64,000 nt of DNA from Chryseosolibacter sp964493505 (GTDB lineage Bacteria; Bacteroidota; Bacteroidia; Cytophagales; Cyclobacteriaceae), in NCBI GenBank assembly GCA_964493505.1, contig CAZBNP010000015.1, positions 49,522 to 113,521 of the forward strand, given 5' to 3'. The translations under genes were made by a program, and so were the position numbers. Positions 52,415 to 60,900 of this stretch are shown piece after piece; positions within the stretch are counted from its first letter, which is position 1; the number at the start of each line of letters is the position of its first letter. The notes under the pieces are model-generated. The model saw nothing but the letters and a program-made list of their open reading frames with translations, made no database searches and was not told the origin of the DNA.

Positions 52415-53305
52415 TCAGGGTTTATTCTCTATTAACTGATTTGGTTTCTGTTTGGTGTCAATGCCGTCCAGCACTGTGCGAATATGGTTAGCACTTGTCA
52501 TTATCCGGTGCAGTTCTCCGACATCGCGTTTCATGAGGTGATACTGGAATTTCTGGAGATGCATAATGTATTCCAGCAACGCCTGGCTAAGGTATTCGGC
52601 ATTCTGCTCGAAGATCGGCGCCCACATATCGGGAGAACTTTTCGCCAACCTTACAGTAGATGCGAAACCACTTCCCGCAAGATTGAAAATATTCTTTTCG
52701 TCCCTTTCTATGTCGAGTACGGTTTGTCCCAACAGGAACGCGCTTACGTGCGAAAGGTGCGAAACATACGCAACGTGCCTGTCGTGGCCAACCGGATCCA
52801 TAAAAATGGTTCTCATTCCAAGAGCCTCAAAGATCTTCTCCGCCACTTCCAACGCGTGCGGCGACGACTTCTCCCTTTCACAGATGATGTTTGTTTTTTC
52901 TGTGAAAAGTCCGCCGAATGCAGCATCCGGCCCCGAGTTTTCCGTCCCTGCCAATGGGTGAGCGGGAACGAACTGGTCGCGTTTCGCATGACCACCGACC
53001 GCTTTGCATATCATCGCCTTCGTCGAGCCGGTGTCAATCACCACCGTCTTCGACGGAATATGATCCAGCACACTCATCACCACCGTCTTAATGGCATTGA
53101 CGGGAATTGCAGTAATCACCAGGTCGGCATCGGCCACAGCTTCCTCCAAAGGCATCACCTCGTCAACCAGGCCGAGTTCGAGCGCACGGTCACCGTGAGC
53201 CGCATCGCGTTCTACGCCGATTAGTTTACCCGCAAGTCCGGCTTTCCGCAGGTCGATCGCCATACTGCCTCCAATGAGGCCAAGTCCGATTACAGCCGTT
53301 TTCAT
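52415..53305 (-). CDS. tyrA: Prephenate dehydrogenase
   Basis: A 296-residue TyrA that oxidatively decarboxylates prephenate to 4-hydroxyphenylpyruvate for tyrosine. The Rossmann loop is AVIGLGLIGGSMAIDL, and conserved segments include DTGSTK, FVPAHPLAGTENSG and AYVSHLSHVSAF. It is full length for the stand-alone type, without an ACT domain. The start overlaps the upstream aminotransferase gene by 4 bases, so translation is coupled. It belongs to the pheA-led aromatic operon under control of the Phe/Tyr leader. Confidence 0.94.
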   Translation of the reverse strand: MKTAVIGLGLIGGSMAIDLRKAGLAGKLIGVERDAAHGDRALELGLVDEVMPLEEAVADADLVITAIPVNAIKTVVMSVLDHIPSKTVVIDTGSTKAMICKAVGGHAKRDQFVPAHPLAGTENSGPDAAFGGLFTEKTNIICEREKSSPHALEVAEKIFEALGMRTIFMDPVGHDRHVAYVSHLSHVSAFLLGQTVLDIERDEKNIFNLAGSGFASTVRLAKSSPDMWAPIFEQNAEYLSQALLEYIMHLQKFQYHLMKRDVGELHRIMTSANHIRTVLDGIDTKQKPNQLIENKP

Positions 53306-54510
53306 CCTATATTAGTTACATTACGTTGCCGGGCATCTACTACCTGACCAGCATTAAACCGGGTGATCCGCTCCCGTGCTTCCGTTAATTTCTCAACGGA
53401 TGAACACAGCGATATGCGGATATATCTTCGCCCGGCTTCGCCGAAGATAAACCCCGGCGTAAGAAACACTTTCGTACCGTATAAAATCTCGTCGATCCAG
53501 TTCTCTACATCGGAGATATTGTCAGGCGCTTTTGCCCACACAAACAAACCCGATTGTTTATCCGCATAGGTGCAGCCCAGCGAGTCAAGAAGCTCGCACG
53601 CCGCTTGTTTCCGCTCACCGTACACATGGTTCAACTCCTCAAACCAATCCTTCCCGTTGCTATTCAACGCTTCAACCGCAGCATGCTGCAAGCCCAGAAA
53701 CATACCCGAATCCATGTTGCTCTTTACCTTGAGAACAGCATCGATGAACTCCTTCCTGCCGGCGACCCAACCCAGCCGCCATCCCGCCATATTGTGGGAT
53801 TTCGAAAGTGAATTGAGTTCAAGGGCAACATCAGCGGCACCTTCGATAGAGAGAAGGCTCAACGGCTCGTCGTTGAGAATAAGACTATAGGGATTGTCAT
53901 TGACAATCAGGAACTGATTCTCCCGGGCGAGATCGACAAGTGCCTTCAATTCCTCGCGCGAAGCCGTCCGGCCCGTTGGCATGTGTGGAAAGTTGATCCA
54001 CATCACCTTCACCTTCGACAAATCACTTTCTCGCAATGCTTCCACGTCGATCCCCCAGTCGAGTTCCTCTTTCAGTTCGTAGGATCTCAACCGCGCACCG
54101 ACGAGGCGGGAAACCGACGAGTATGTCGGATACCCCGGGTTGGGAATCAGCACTTCATCCCCTTCATTGACAAACGCCATCGAAATATGCATGATGCCTT
54201 CCTTTGATCCCATCAGCGGCAGGATCATATTTTCAGTATCCAGCATAACCTGGTAAGTCCTCTGGTAAAAATCAGCAATCGCCTTCCTGAATGCAGGAAT
54301 ACCTTTATAGTTCTGATATCCGTGATGGAAAGGGTTCTTGGCGGAATCGACAAGCGCATCAACCGCATTTGAGGATGGCGCCTGGTCGGGACTTCCGATA
54401 CCGAGATTGATCACGCGCAGATCTCCGGTATCGAGCGAACGCACCTCCGCCAGCTTCCTGCTGAAGTAATATTCCTCCACGTGTGCTATCCGATTGGCTG
54501 TCTTGATCAT
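53302..54510 (-). CDS. Class I PLP aminotransferase of the aromatic operon
   Basis: A 402-residue fold-type I aminotransferase. The PLP lysine is in ELNSLSKSHNMAGWRLGW. The usual NPNNPTG loop is altered to NFPHMPTGR, while DNPYSL in place of DEAYE is unusual. RISLCSS-type C-terminal arginine (RYIRISL) binds the substrate carboxylate. Its position between pheA and tyrA implies it converts phenylpyruvate and 4-hydroxyphenylpyruvate to phenylalanine and tyrosine, the final shared step. Sequence motifs alone do not prove substrate. It is 20 bases after pheA and overlaps tyrA by 4 bases. Confidence 0.88.
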   Translation of the reverse strand: MIKTANRIAHVEEYYFSRKLAEVRSLDTGDLRVINLGIGSPDQAPSSNAVDALVDSAKNPFHHGYQNYKGIPAFRKAIADFYQRTYQVMLDTENMILPLMGSKEGIMHISMAFVNEGDEVLIPNPGYPTYSSVSRLVGARLRSYELKEELDWGIDVEALRESDLSKVKVMWINFPHMPTGRTASREELKALVDLARENQFLIVNDNPYSLILNDEPLSLLSIEGAADVALELNSLSKSHNMAGWRLGWVAGRKEFIDAVLKVKSNMDSGMFLGLQHAAVEALNSNGKDWFEELNHVYGERKQAACELLDSLGCTYADKQSGLFVWAKAPDNISDVENWIDEILYGTKVFLTPGFIFGEAGRRYIRISLCSSVEKLTEARERITRFNAGQVVDARQRNVTNIG

Positions 54511-54530
54511 GTCGTTTTCGTCTCTTTTCT

Positions 54531-55433
54531 TCAGTTGTATTCGATCCTGGCCTTCTTGTATTCACCGAGGATATTGAGGTTCCTAACCTGGCGAAGCACC
54601 TGGCCAATAGCATCGTCATAATTCTTGCGCTCATTCCATTCCACGTCCACATGAATGGAATATTCATTTGGTTTTCCGATTATCGGAATGGATTGGATCT
54701 TGGTGAGGTTGATCTTGTTGTTCTTCAGAGTCATCAACGTGTCAGCAAGGCTCCCAACCTCGTGAGCGACCTCGAAACTCAGTGATGCTTTATTGCTATC
54801 AACCTGGCGGTCCCCTTTCTTCGAAAGCATCAGAAAGCGGGTGAAGTTCTTTTTATGTGTTTCAATTCTCCTTTCCAGGATCTGCAATCCGAATTTTTTC
54901 GCAGCAAACTCGTTGGCGATAGCAGCGGTATCTTTCAGCCCGAGTTCTTTTATCCTCTTTGCCGACAGCGCAGTGTCATCGCTCTCACGGACTTCCACAC
55001 CATTCAGTGAGTAGATGTATTCCGCGCATTGACGAATAGCCATCGGGTGAGACTCAATCAACCGCAGATCCTCCTTCCGGACACCCGGCAATGCCAGTAG
55101 GTGCATGTGGATCGGAAGATACAGTTCGCCGATGATATTGAAGTGGTAGCTTTGTAGCAGGAAGTAGTTTGGTAAAATGCTTCCTGCGATAGAGTTTTCG
55201 ATAGCCATAACCGCATAGCTCGAATCGCCCTTATCAAGGCTTTCGCAGAGATGATGGAATGAGAGACATTCTACCGGTTCAATGTTTTCCTCACCAAAAA
55301 AGGTCATTGCAGCCACCTCGTGAAAGCTCGCAGAAATCCCCTGGATCGCTACGCGCAATTTCCCGGTCCGTGCAGACTTCGTATTGTCATCCACACCGTT
55401 TAGCGGCGACTTCTTCTCTGGTGTTTTTATCAT
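54531..55433 (-). CDS. pheA: Prephenate dehydratase
   Basis: A 300-residue prephenate dehydratase that makes phenylpyruvate. An N-terminal extension of about 25 residues precedes the catalytic domain: AIQGISASFHEVAA, AIENSIAGSI and the catalytic TRF motif in KNFTRFLML. A C-terminal ACT domain follows (SLSFEVAHEVGSLADTL), but the Phe-binding ESRP sequence is replaced by QSIP (KIQSIPIIGKP), so classical Phe feedback inhibition may be weakened. No chorismate mutase is fused; it is supplied by the last gene of the operon. The gene is the first after the Phe/Tyr attenuator, whose U-run ends 45 bases before the ATG. Confidence 0.94.
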   Translation of the reverse strand: MIKTPEKKSPLNGVDDNTKSARTGKLRVAIQGISASFHEVAAMTFFGEENIEPVECLSFHHLCESLDKGDSSYAVMAIENSIAGSILPNYFLLQSYHFNIIGELYLPIHMHLLALPGVRKEDLRLIESHPMAIRQCAEYIYSLNGVEVRESDDTALSAKRIKELGLKDTAAIANEFAAKKFGLQILERRIETHKKNFTRFLMLSKKGDRQVDSNKASLSFEVAHEVGSLADTLMTLKNNKINLTKIQSIPIIGKPNEYSIHVDVEWNERKNYDDAIGQVLRQVRNLNILGEYKKARIEYN

Positions 55434-55482
55434 AGCTTTTTATATATAGTTCCCATTCTATTCCCAAAGTACGGGCACAAAA

Positions 55483-55506
55483 AAAGTCCCGGTTTTCCGG
55501 GACTTT
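55483..55506 (-). terminator. Attenuator terminator upstream of pheA
   Basis: A perfect 10-bp stem, AAAGTCCCGG and CCGGGACTTT, with an AAAA loop. On the minus strand seven Ts run from 55485 to 55479. It sits between the leader peptide and pheA, so it must be read through for the operon to be expressed. Its 5' arm (55506-55498) can alternatively pair with the leader segment 55559-55551. Confidence 0.88.
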
Positions 55507-55548
55507 CCTTGAGTTTATCTGTTATTTTTTACGACAACACGGCCACTC

Positions 55549-55611
55549 TTAAAGTCCCGACTGGGTCTTAAAGTAGTAGTAAAAGTAAAAAAACGTGTTG
55601 CTGCTGCTCAT
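55549..55611 (-). CDS. Phe/Tyr-rich leader peptide of the aromatic operon (pheL-like)
   Basis: A 20-codon open frame with ATG at 55611 and TAA ending at 55549. Residues 7-14 are FFYFYYYF: eight aromatic codons in a row, four Phe and four Tyr (all TTT and TAC). It begins with three Ser codons and ends in KTQSGL. It lies 116 bases upstream of pheA and has a promoter about 10 bases before the start. The last codons and the stop contain CGGGACTTT, which can pair with the 5' arm of the downstream terminator. This is the geometry of a ribosome-mediated attenuator like E. coli pheL. No Shine-Dalgarno is visible, as is normal in this phylum. Confidence 0.85.
   Translation of the reverse strand: MSSSNTFFYFYYYFKTQSGL
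55551..55559 (-). promoter_or_regulatory. Antiterminator segment inside the leader reading frame
   Basis: CGGGACTTT on the minus strand is identical to the 3' arm of the terminator and complementary to its 5' arm (9 bp plus a G-U). It spans leader codons 18-20 and the first base of the stop. A ribosome finishing the leader would cover it; a ribosome stalled on the aromatic codons would leave it free to form the antiterminator. Confidence 0.75.
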
Positions 55612-55627
55612 TTCGTGTTCTGTGGCG

Positions 55628-55660
55628 CTAAGATAAATAGTTTTCTACCTCACTTGCAAA
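55628..55660 (-). promoter_or_regulatory. Promoter of the aromatic operon
   Basis: On the minus strand: TTTG at 55660-55657, a 21-base spacer, TATCTTAG at 55635-55628 (one mismatch to TAnnTTTG). The predicted start is near 55621, about 10 bases before the leader ATG. Spacing equals that of the pyrR promoter. Confidence 0.6.
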
Positions 55661-55720
55661 CAACGGCTATTGCTTTCATTGAATATTTTCTAAAACTAAT
55701 GGTTGTTAGGGGTGCTGAAA

Positions 55721-56440
55721 TCACGTTTTTCTATGCCGTTCGAGGAAAATCCACTCAACGTGCTTCGCGAGGCCGTCAATATCCGGGTACATAGAAGCTG
55801 AGTTGATCCCGAAGTTGTGAAGGCGCCTCTTGCACTCGGGAAAGCATCCGCGGTCTACCCTGATCTTGAACAGGCGGTCGCGATAGTCTTTATTGTGTTC
55901 AAAGGGAACAAACTTTCGCCTGGGGCTGGACTTGTGAATAGTAAACCAGCCAAACTGGGCTGAGATCCTCTTAGTGATGTGGTTCGGCTTGAAAACCTTA
56001 TTTCCCGCACCGCTGAAAGGATCCCGGTCTTCAGTGGGGTTGACGATATCCTCGTTGGGAACGTTGAAGCCCCAAATCACGGAGTACTCAGACGCGCTGA
56101 TGCCGGTTGGCGGTCTCATCGAAAACCAAAGAGCGATCAAGGGGTTTTCGGTCCAGTCAAGCAGACGGGTGGCCATGCCATGATGTTGAGCAAGTGCCAG
56201 CCAGTCCCACGAACTTCCCGGCTGATAATCGATCAGGTGAATACTTCTCCGCTGAAAATCCTCGAGCATTTCGCGTTCAACCTGCTCCGCATCCGGCAGC
56301 TCATAACGAGCGATCTTCGGTAGAAGCGTCTTATCCTGATTTTGCCCCCGGTAAAGAATAAACTGGTCGTCGGGAATACCGAGAATGATATCCTGATATT
56401 CTTTGAAACTCGAAACATCAAACGTCTGGTATCCTTCCAT
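55721..56440 (-). CDS. FRG-domain protein
   Basis: About 239 residues built around an FRG domain: FILYRGQNQDKTLLPKI, then LALAQHHGMATRLLDWTENPLIALWFS, the signature for which the family is named (with the Arg-Gly and the RLLDWT core). The rest is alpha/beta and charged, with no signal peptide. FRG domains have unknown chemistry; they occur alone and in phage-defence or toxin-like contexts. Here the gene stands alone between the aromatic operon and an aminotransferase gene, with no defence neighbours. I used the ATG at 56440; an in-frame GTG at 56542 would add 34 residues that do not look like the family. Confidence 0.8.
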   Translation of the reverse strand: MEGYQTFDVSSFKEYQDIILGIPDDQFILYRGQNQDKTLLPKIARYELPDAEQVEREMLEDFQRRSIHLIDYQPGSSWDWLALAQHHGMATRLLDWTENPLIALWFSMRPPTGISASEYSVIWGFNVPNEDIVNPTEDRDPFSGAGNKVFKPNHITKRISAQFGWFTIHKSSPRRKFVPFEHNKDYRDRLFKIRVDRGCFPECKRRLHNFGINSASMYPDIDGLAKHVEWIFLERHRKT

Positions 56441-56629
56441 ATCAATTTCTATGCTACAGGACTCTTCAGTTTTGGCGGGCAACGGGGCAAAACAACCCCG
56501 GCCGGCCCTGTCAGCTTTCACAGCCGCTCGTCGTATAATCACCTAATATTATACATTTTGAAAATAATTTCGTTTATACACTTGAATCGTTTCAACAAAA
56601 ACCCCATCATCGTTGCCTGAAAGAACAAC

Positions 56630-57931
56630 ATGCGACAACAATTACTAAGCGAGGGAGCAAAAGAACTCAGCTACGAAATCAGAGAGATCGTGAAAAAAGC
56701 CGAGCAGCTGAAGAAATTCGGCGTGGATATCTCCTGGGAGAATATCGGCGATCCAATCCAAAAAAAACATAAGCTTCCCGCGTGGATCAAGGAAATCGTG
56801 GCGGACCTTGTCCGCCTCGACGATTCGTACAGCTATTGCCCATCGAAAGGGATCCTGACTACACGCGAGTTCCTGGCGGAGCGGACCAACGTCAGGGGTG
56901 GCGCACAAATAACGGCCGAAGACATCTGTTTCTTTAACGGTCTCGGTGACGCCATCGCGAAAGTTTACCAGTACATAGCGCCGACATCAAGGGTGATCGG
57001 ACCGTCTCCCGCATACTCGACGCATTCGAGCGCAGAAGCTGCACACGCCAGCCACGAACCGCTCACCTATAAACTCGACCCTGAAAACCACTGGTACCCG
57101 GACCTGGACGACTTGTACAATAAGATCCGGTACAACCCGAATATCGTCGGTATACTCATCATCAATCCCGACAACCCGACAGGAATGGTGTATCCGCTGG
57201 AGACACTGAAACGCATCGTGGAGATTGCACGCGAATTTGGGTTGTTCCTGCTGGCCGATGAGATATACCTGAATATCACCTACAACGGCGCACGCGCCCA
57301 CGCGCTGGCAGAAGTCATTGAAGATGTTCCCGGAATTTCCATGAAAGGGATATCCAAGGAAGTACCGTGGCCCGGAGCGCGATGCGGATGGATGGAGTAC
57401 TACAACCGCGACAAGGATGAAGACTTCAACCGGTTTTGCCTGGCACTCGACAATGCCAAGATGATAGAGGTCTGTTCAACCAAACTGCCGCAGATGGCAA
57501 TCCCGAGAATATTCGGCGATCCCCGGTTTGAAGTCTACCGCGAAGAAGCAAACCGAAAGATCGGCAGGCGCAGCAAGATCATCGCCGATATACTAGGCGC
57601 CATTCCGGAGCTGACTTTTAACGAAACATACGGTGCCTTCTACAACACCATCATCTTCAGAGACGGTGTATTGAAGCCTCACCAAACGGCGGCAATTGAA
57701 AATCCGGATGTGCGAAAGCTCGTCGAAAGCTGGACGGAGGGAGACCTACCCCTCGACAAACGGTTTGTTTACTTTCTGCTGGCAGCCAAAGGTGTATGCG
57801 TAGTGCCTATGTCATCGTTCTGCTCCGACCTGGACGGATTCCGTGTAACACTGCTCGAAGAAGATGAGCCCACCCTTATCGAAACATTCGAAGCAATCCG
57901 GGACTGCATCATTGACTACATCAGGTCCTGA
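56630..57931 (+). CDS. Class I/II PLP aminotransferase
   Basis: A 433-residue fold-type I aminotransferase distinct from the one in the aromatic operon. Conserved parts are IINPDNPTGMVYPL, LLADEIYLNITY and the PLP lysine in MKGISKEVPWPGARCGW, with FRVTLLEED near the end for substrate carboxylate binding. It resembles the alanine/aspartate aminotransferase group; the substrate is not determined by the sequence. It begins 189 bases after the FRG gene on the opposite strand, in a divergent arrangement, and converges with the large lipoprotein gene across a strong hairpin. Confidence 0.88.
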   Translation: MRQQLLSEGAKELSYEIREIVKKAEQLKKFGVDISWENIGDPIQKKHKLPAWIKEIVADLVRLDDSYSYCPSKGILTTREFLAERTNVRGGAQITAEDICFFNGLGDAIAKVYQYIAPTSRVIGPSPAYSTHSSAEAAHASHEPLTYKLDPENHWYPDLDDLYNKIRYNPNIVGILIINPDNPTGMVYPLETLKRIVEIAREFGLFLLADEIYLNITYNGARAHALAEVIEDVPGISMKGISKEVPWPGARCGWMEYYNRDKDEDFNRFCLALDNAKMIEVCSTKLPQMAIPRIFGDPRFEVYREEANRKIGRRSKIIADILGAIPELTFNETYGAFYNTIIFRDGVLKPHQTAAIENPDVRKLVESWTEGDLPLDKRFVYFLLAAKGVCVVPMSSFCSDLDGFRVTLLEEDEPTLIETFEAIRDCIIDYIRS

Positions 57932-57956
57932 TCACACAAGACATCTGCGATGAGTA

Positions 57957-57989
57957 TGCGCTGAGATCCGTGTTGCGGATCTCAGCGCA
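57957..57989. terminator. Perfect 14-bp hairpin between convergent genes
   Basis: TGCGCTGAGATCCG and CGGATCTCAGCGCA pair perfectly around a TGTTG loop, between the stops of the aminotransferase (57931) and the lipoprotein (57998). Neither strand has a T-run, so it may act as a U-tail-less bidirectional terminator. Confidence 0.6.
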
Positions 57990-57997
57990 TGACAATA

Positions 57998-60900
57998 TTA
58001 TCCCGCACGGAATTTCACCGCCCACACGCCTACGGGTACCTCAGACGTCGCCCCTGTCGGTTTGTAGATAAGATAAACTGAATGGAATTTTCCGTCGGTC
58101 ACCGGACTGATGCGTATACGCGCTGATCCACGCTGCGCATCTTTTTTCGGCGCAGGCATAGATCCCTTCCCAAGTAGTCTGCCGGAAGGGCCATCCAATC
58201 TCATCTCAAAGTCATAGGAGATCGAAGGCGCACTTTGCCATGCCATCAGAACATCGGCAGCACCCACGCCCGTAAGGTCGATGCTATCCAGCGCGATCCA
58301 CCCCTCTTTATTGGGGATACCCGCATAGTTGACGTTGCCAAGTCGGGTATGTTTGAAGCCACTGACTTTTTCGTTTCCCTTAAAATGGACCTGGCTATTC
58401 GCCAGCACGAGTGCATTGCTTCCTGTCAGCGCCTTGACATTATTTCCTCCCTTATCCGTGTAGGTTGCCGACAGCACCAACGCCATATCCCCTGCGAGGT
58501 CGTTGGGAGGCGTGATCGTACCGGAAGGTGGCAGCGACCTGGCAACAGGACTGTCATTTGCCAGTGACAGTATCCAGCCTACGATTTGTCGAGCATCACT
58601 CTCGGGAAGGGTTGCATGACCCGGCATAGCCGTCTCACCCCAGACACCCTGACTTCCGTTCAGGATCTTACCGGTAAGATAGCTGGTCGCTCCGGGGTCT
58701 TTGCCGTATTTCTGTGCAACCTGTAAATAGGAGGGGCCAATCGACTTCTCAGTTTCCTTGTGACAACTCATACAATCGAGAGATTCCACCAGTCCCTTCC
58801 CAATAACACTTATTTCTCCTTGCTGATGGCCCATAGTTGTTGCAGCCTGGTCATACCCGCCTTCCACGTAATCGACAGACACAAAAAGGTTTGCAGGATC
58901 GATAGGAGACGAGTCGTTGTTGTCTGTGACGACTACCCGGTAGTGTAACGGATTGCCTTCGAGGAAGAACGACTGATTCCCGCCGGTTATCTCAAGCGCT
59001 ACCTGCGGCGCTTCATTCCCGGCATACAGAGCAACCGCATTACTTTTGGTTGAGGCCCCATGACTATCTTTTACTTCAAGGGAAACGCTGTAGTCGCCTG
59101 CGGATTCATAAGTGTAATCCAACTCGGGTGTTGATGTTTCCCGTGTCGTACCATTCCCGAGGTGCCAGACATAGGTAACCTGATCATTCTCAGGATCCGT
59201 AGCAAGCGCTGTTGCCCTTACTTTCAAAGGCAGAACGCCCGACGTCTTATCGATTTCAAATGTCTGTATTTTCGGCGGCCTGTTGCCGCCATTGAAGTCG
59301 ATGCGTGCAAGACCGGAGTTCGCATTGCGGCTGAACCATCCAGATCCGTATTCGAGCAGGTAGAGCCTTCCGTCCGGACCTACCTCCATATCAATTAGAG
59401 AGCTGACCTTAATGTCAGGAAAGAACGGTTCCATTTTGCTGAAGTCGCCGTTCGGAAAAAGTGTTACGGCTTTTATCCAGCCGCGGATCCAGTCATAGAT
59501 GATAAGCTTACCATTGTAGTAGTCTGGTAGCCTGGTCTCTTTCGGAAACATGTCCGTGTAATAGACCGGTCCGGTCATGGCGTTGCGCCCGCCTGTACCA
59601 ACCTGCGGAAAGTCTGGCGACACCGTGTAAGGATACCATATAAAAGCCGGCTGCGCGGGAGGAAGCTGTGTAAGTCCGGTATTGTTGCGGGAATCGTTGA
59701 TGGGATTGGCGGGATCGAATGGGGCACCACTCTCACCGGTTGCATAGTCAAAATCCCGGTATGCGAAGTTATCGCCTACGAACAGAGGCCAGCCGAAGTT
59801 ACCTGGCTCGCGTGCCTGGTTAACCTCATCGTATCCGCGCGGGCCTCGCGTCGCCAGGCTGTCATTGTTAGCATCAGGACCAACTTCTCCCCAGTAAAGA
59901 AAGCTGTTCTTTTGGTCGACTGATATCCGATAGGGATTTCGGTTACCCATAACATAGATTTCAGGGCGTGTTTTATCCGAGTTTTCCGGGAAGAGGTTTC
60001 CTTCCGGGATCTCATACGTTGCATCGCTATTGACCCTGATCCGCAAAATTTTTCCACGAAGGTCATTGGTGTTCGCCGCTGACCGTCGTGCGTCATATTG
60101 CTCCTTGCCAGGAAGATCGTTCAACGGAGCGAACCCGCTGTTGACAAAACGTGCGTTCGGTTCATTGAAAGGTGTGGAGTTGTCGCCGGTGGAAAGGTAC
60201 AGCAAACCATCCGGTCCGAAGGCGATTGATCCGCCTGTATGGCAGCATATCTCGCGCTGCGATTGCACATCAAGGATTATCTTTTCCGTGGTAACATCCA
60301 GTGAATCGTCTTTGAAAGTAAAACGCGAAAGTCGATTGACAGAGATGTCGATTGGGCTGTAGTAAATATAGATCCAGTTGTTTTTCGCGTAGTCCGGGTC
60401 TTTTGCGATACCCATCACACCCTCTTCCGCGTTCACACCCTTTACTGAGGTCTTCCAATATACATTGAGAAACCCAACCTGTTTTAGCTGTTTGGTCTCC
60501 TCTTTGTAAAGCAGGATCTCGCCACGCCTCTGCGTAACAAGAATGTCGAAATTTGGAAGAATAGCCATTTCCGTAGGCTCGAAGAAAGCGCCATACGAAA
60601 GTTGCGTTTTGGTAAACCTGTCTTCATCCGGGGGGAACTGCGACTTCGCCTTCTTGTAGTTGAGCTCCTTGTTGTCGCCGATGGCATACCGGATACCACC
60701 AAGCAAATGCCGGAGATAGTTCTCTTCCGAGAAGCTTTCATCAGTGTGCCCCAGCTCGGTATAGAAAGCACGACCGCCATCATAGTCATGGTACCAGGCC
60801 ATAGGGTGATAGGCACCATTCGAGCCGCCCTCGTAAGAGGACTCGTCTACAGTGATCAGGACATTCACGTCCGGGTTCAGGTCCTTGAAATTGTAGAGCT

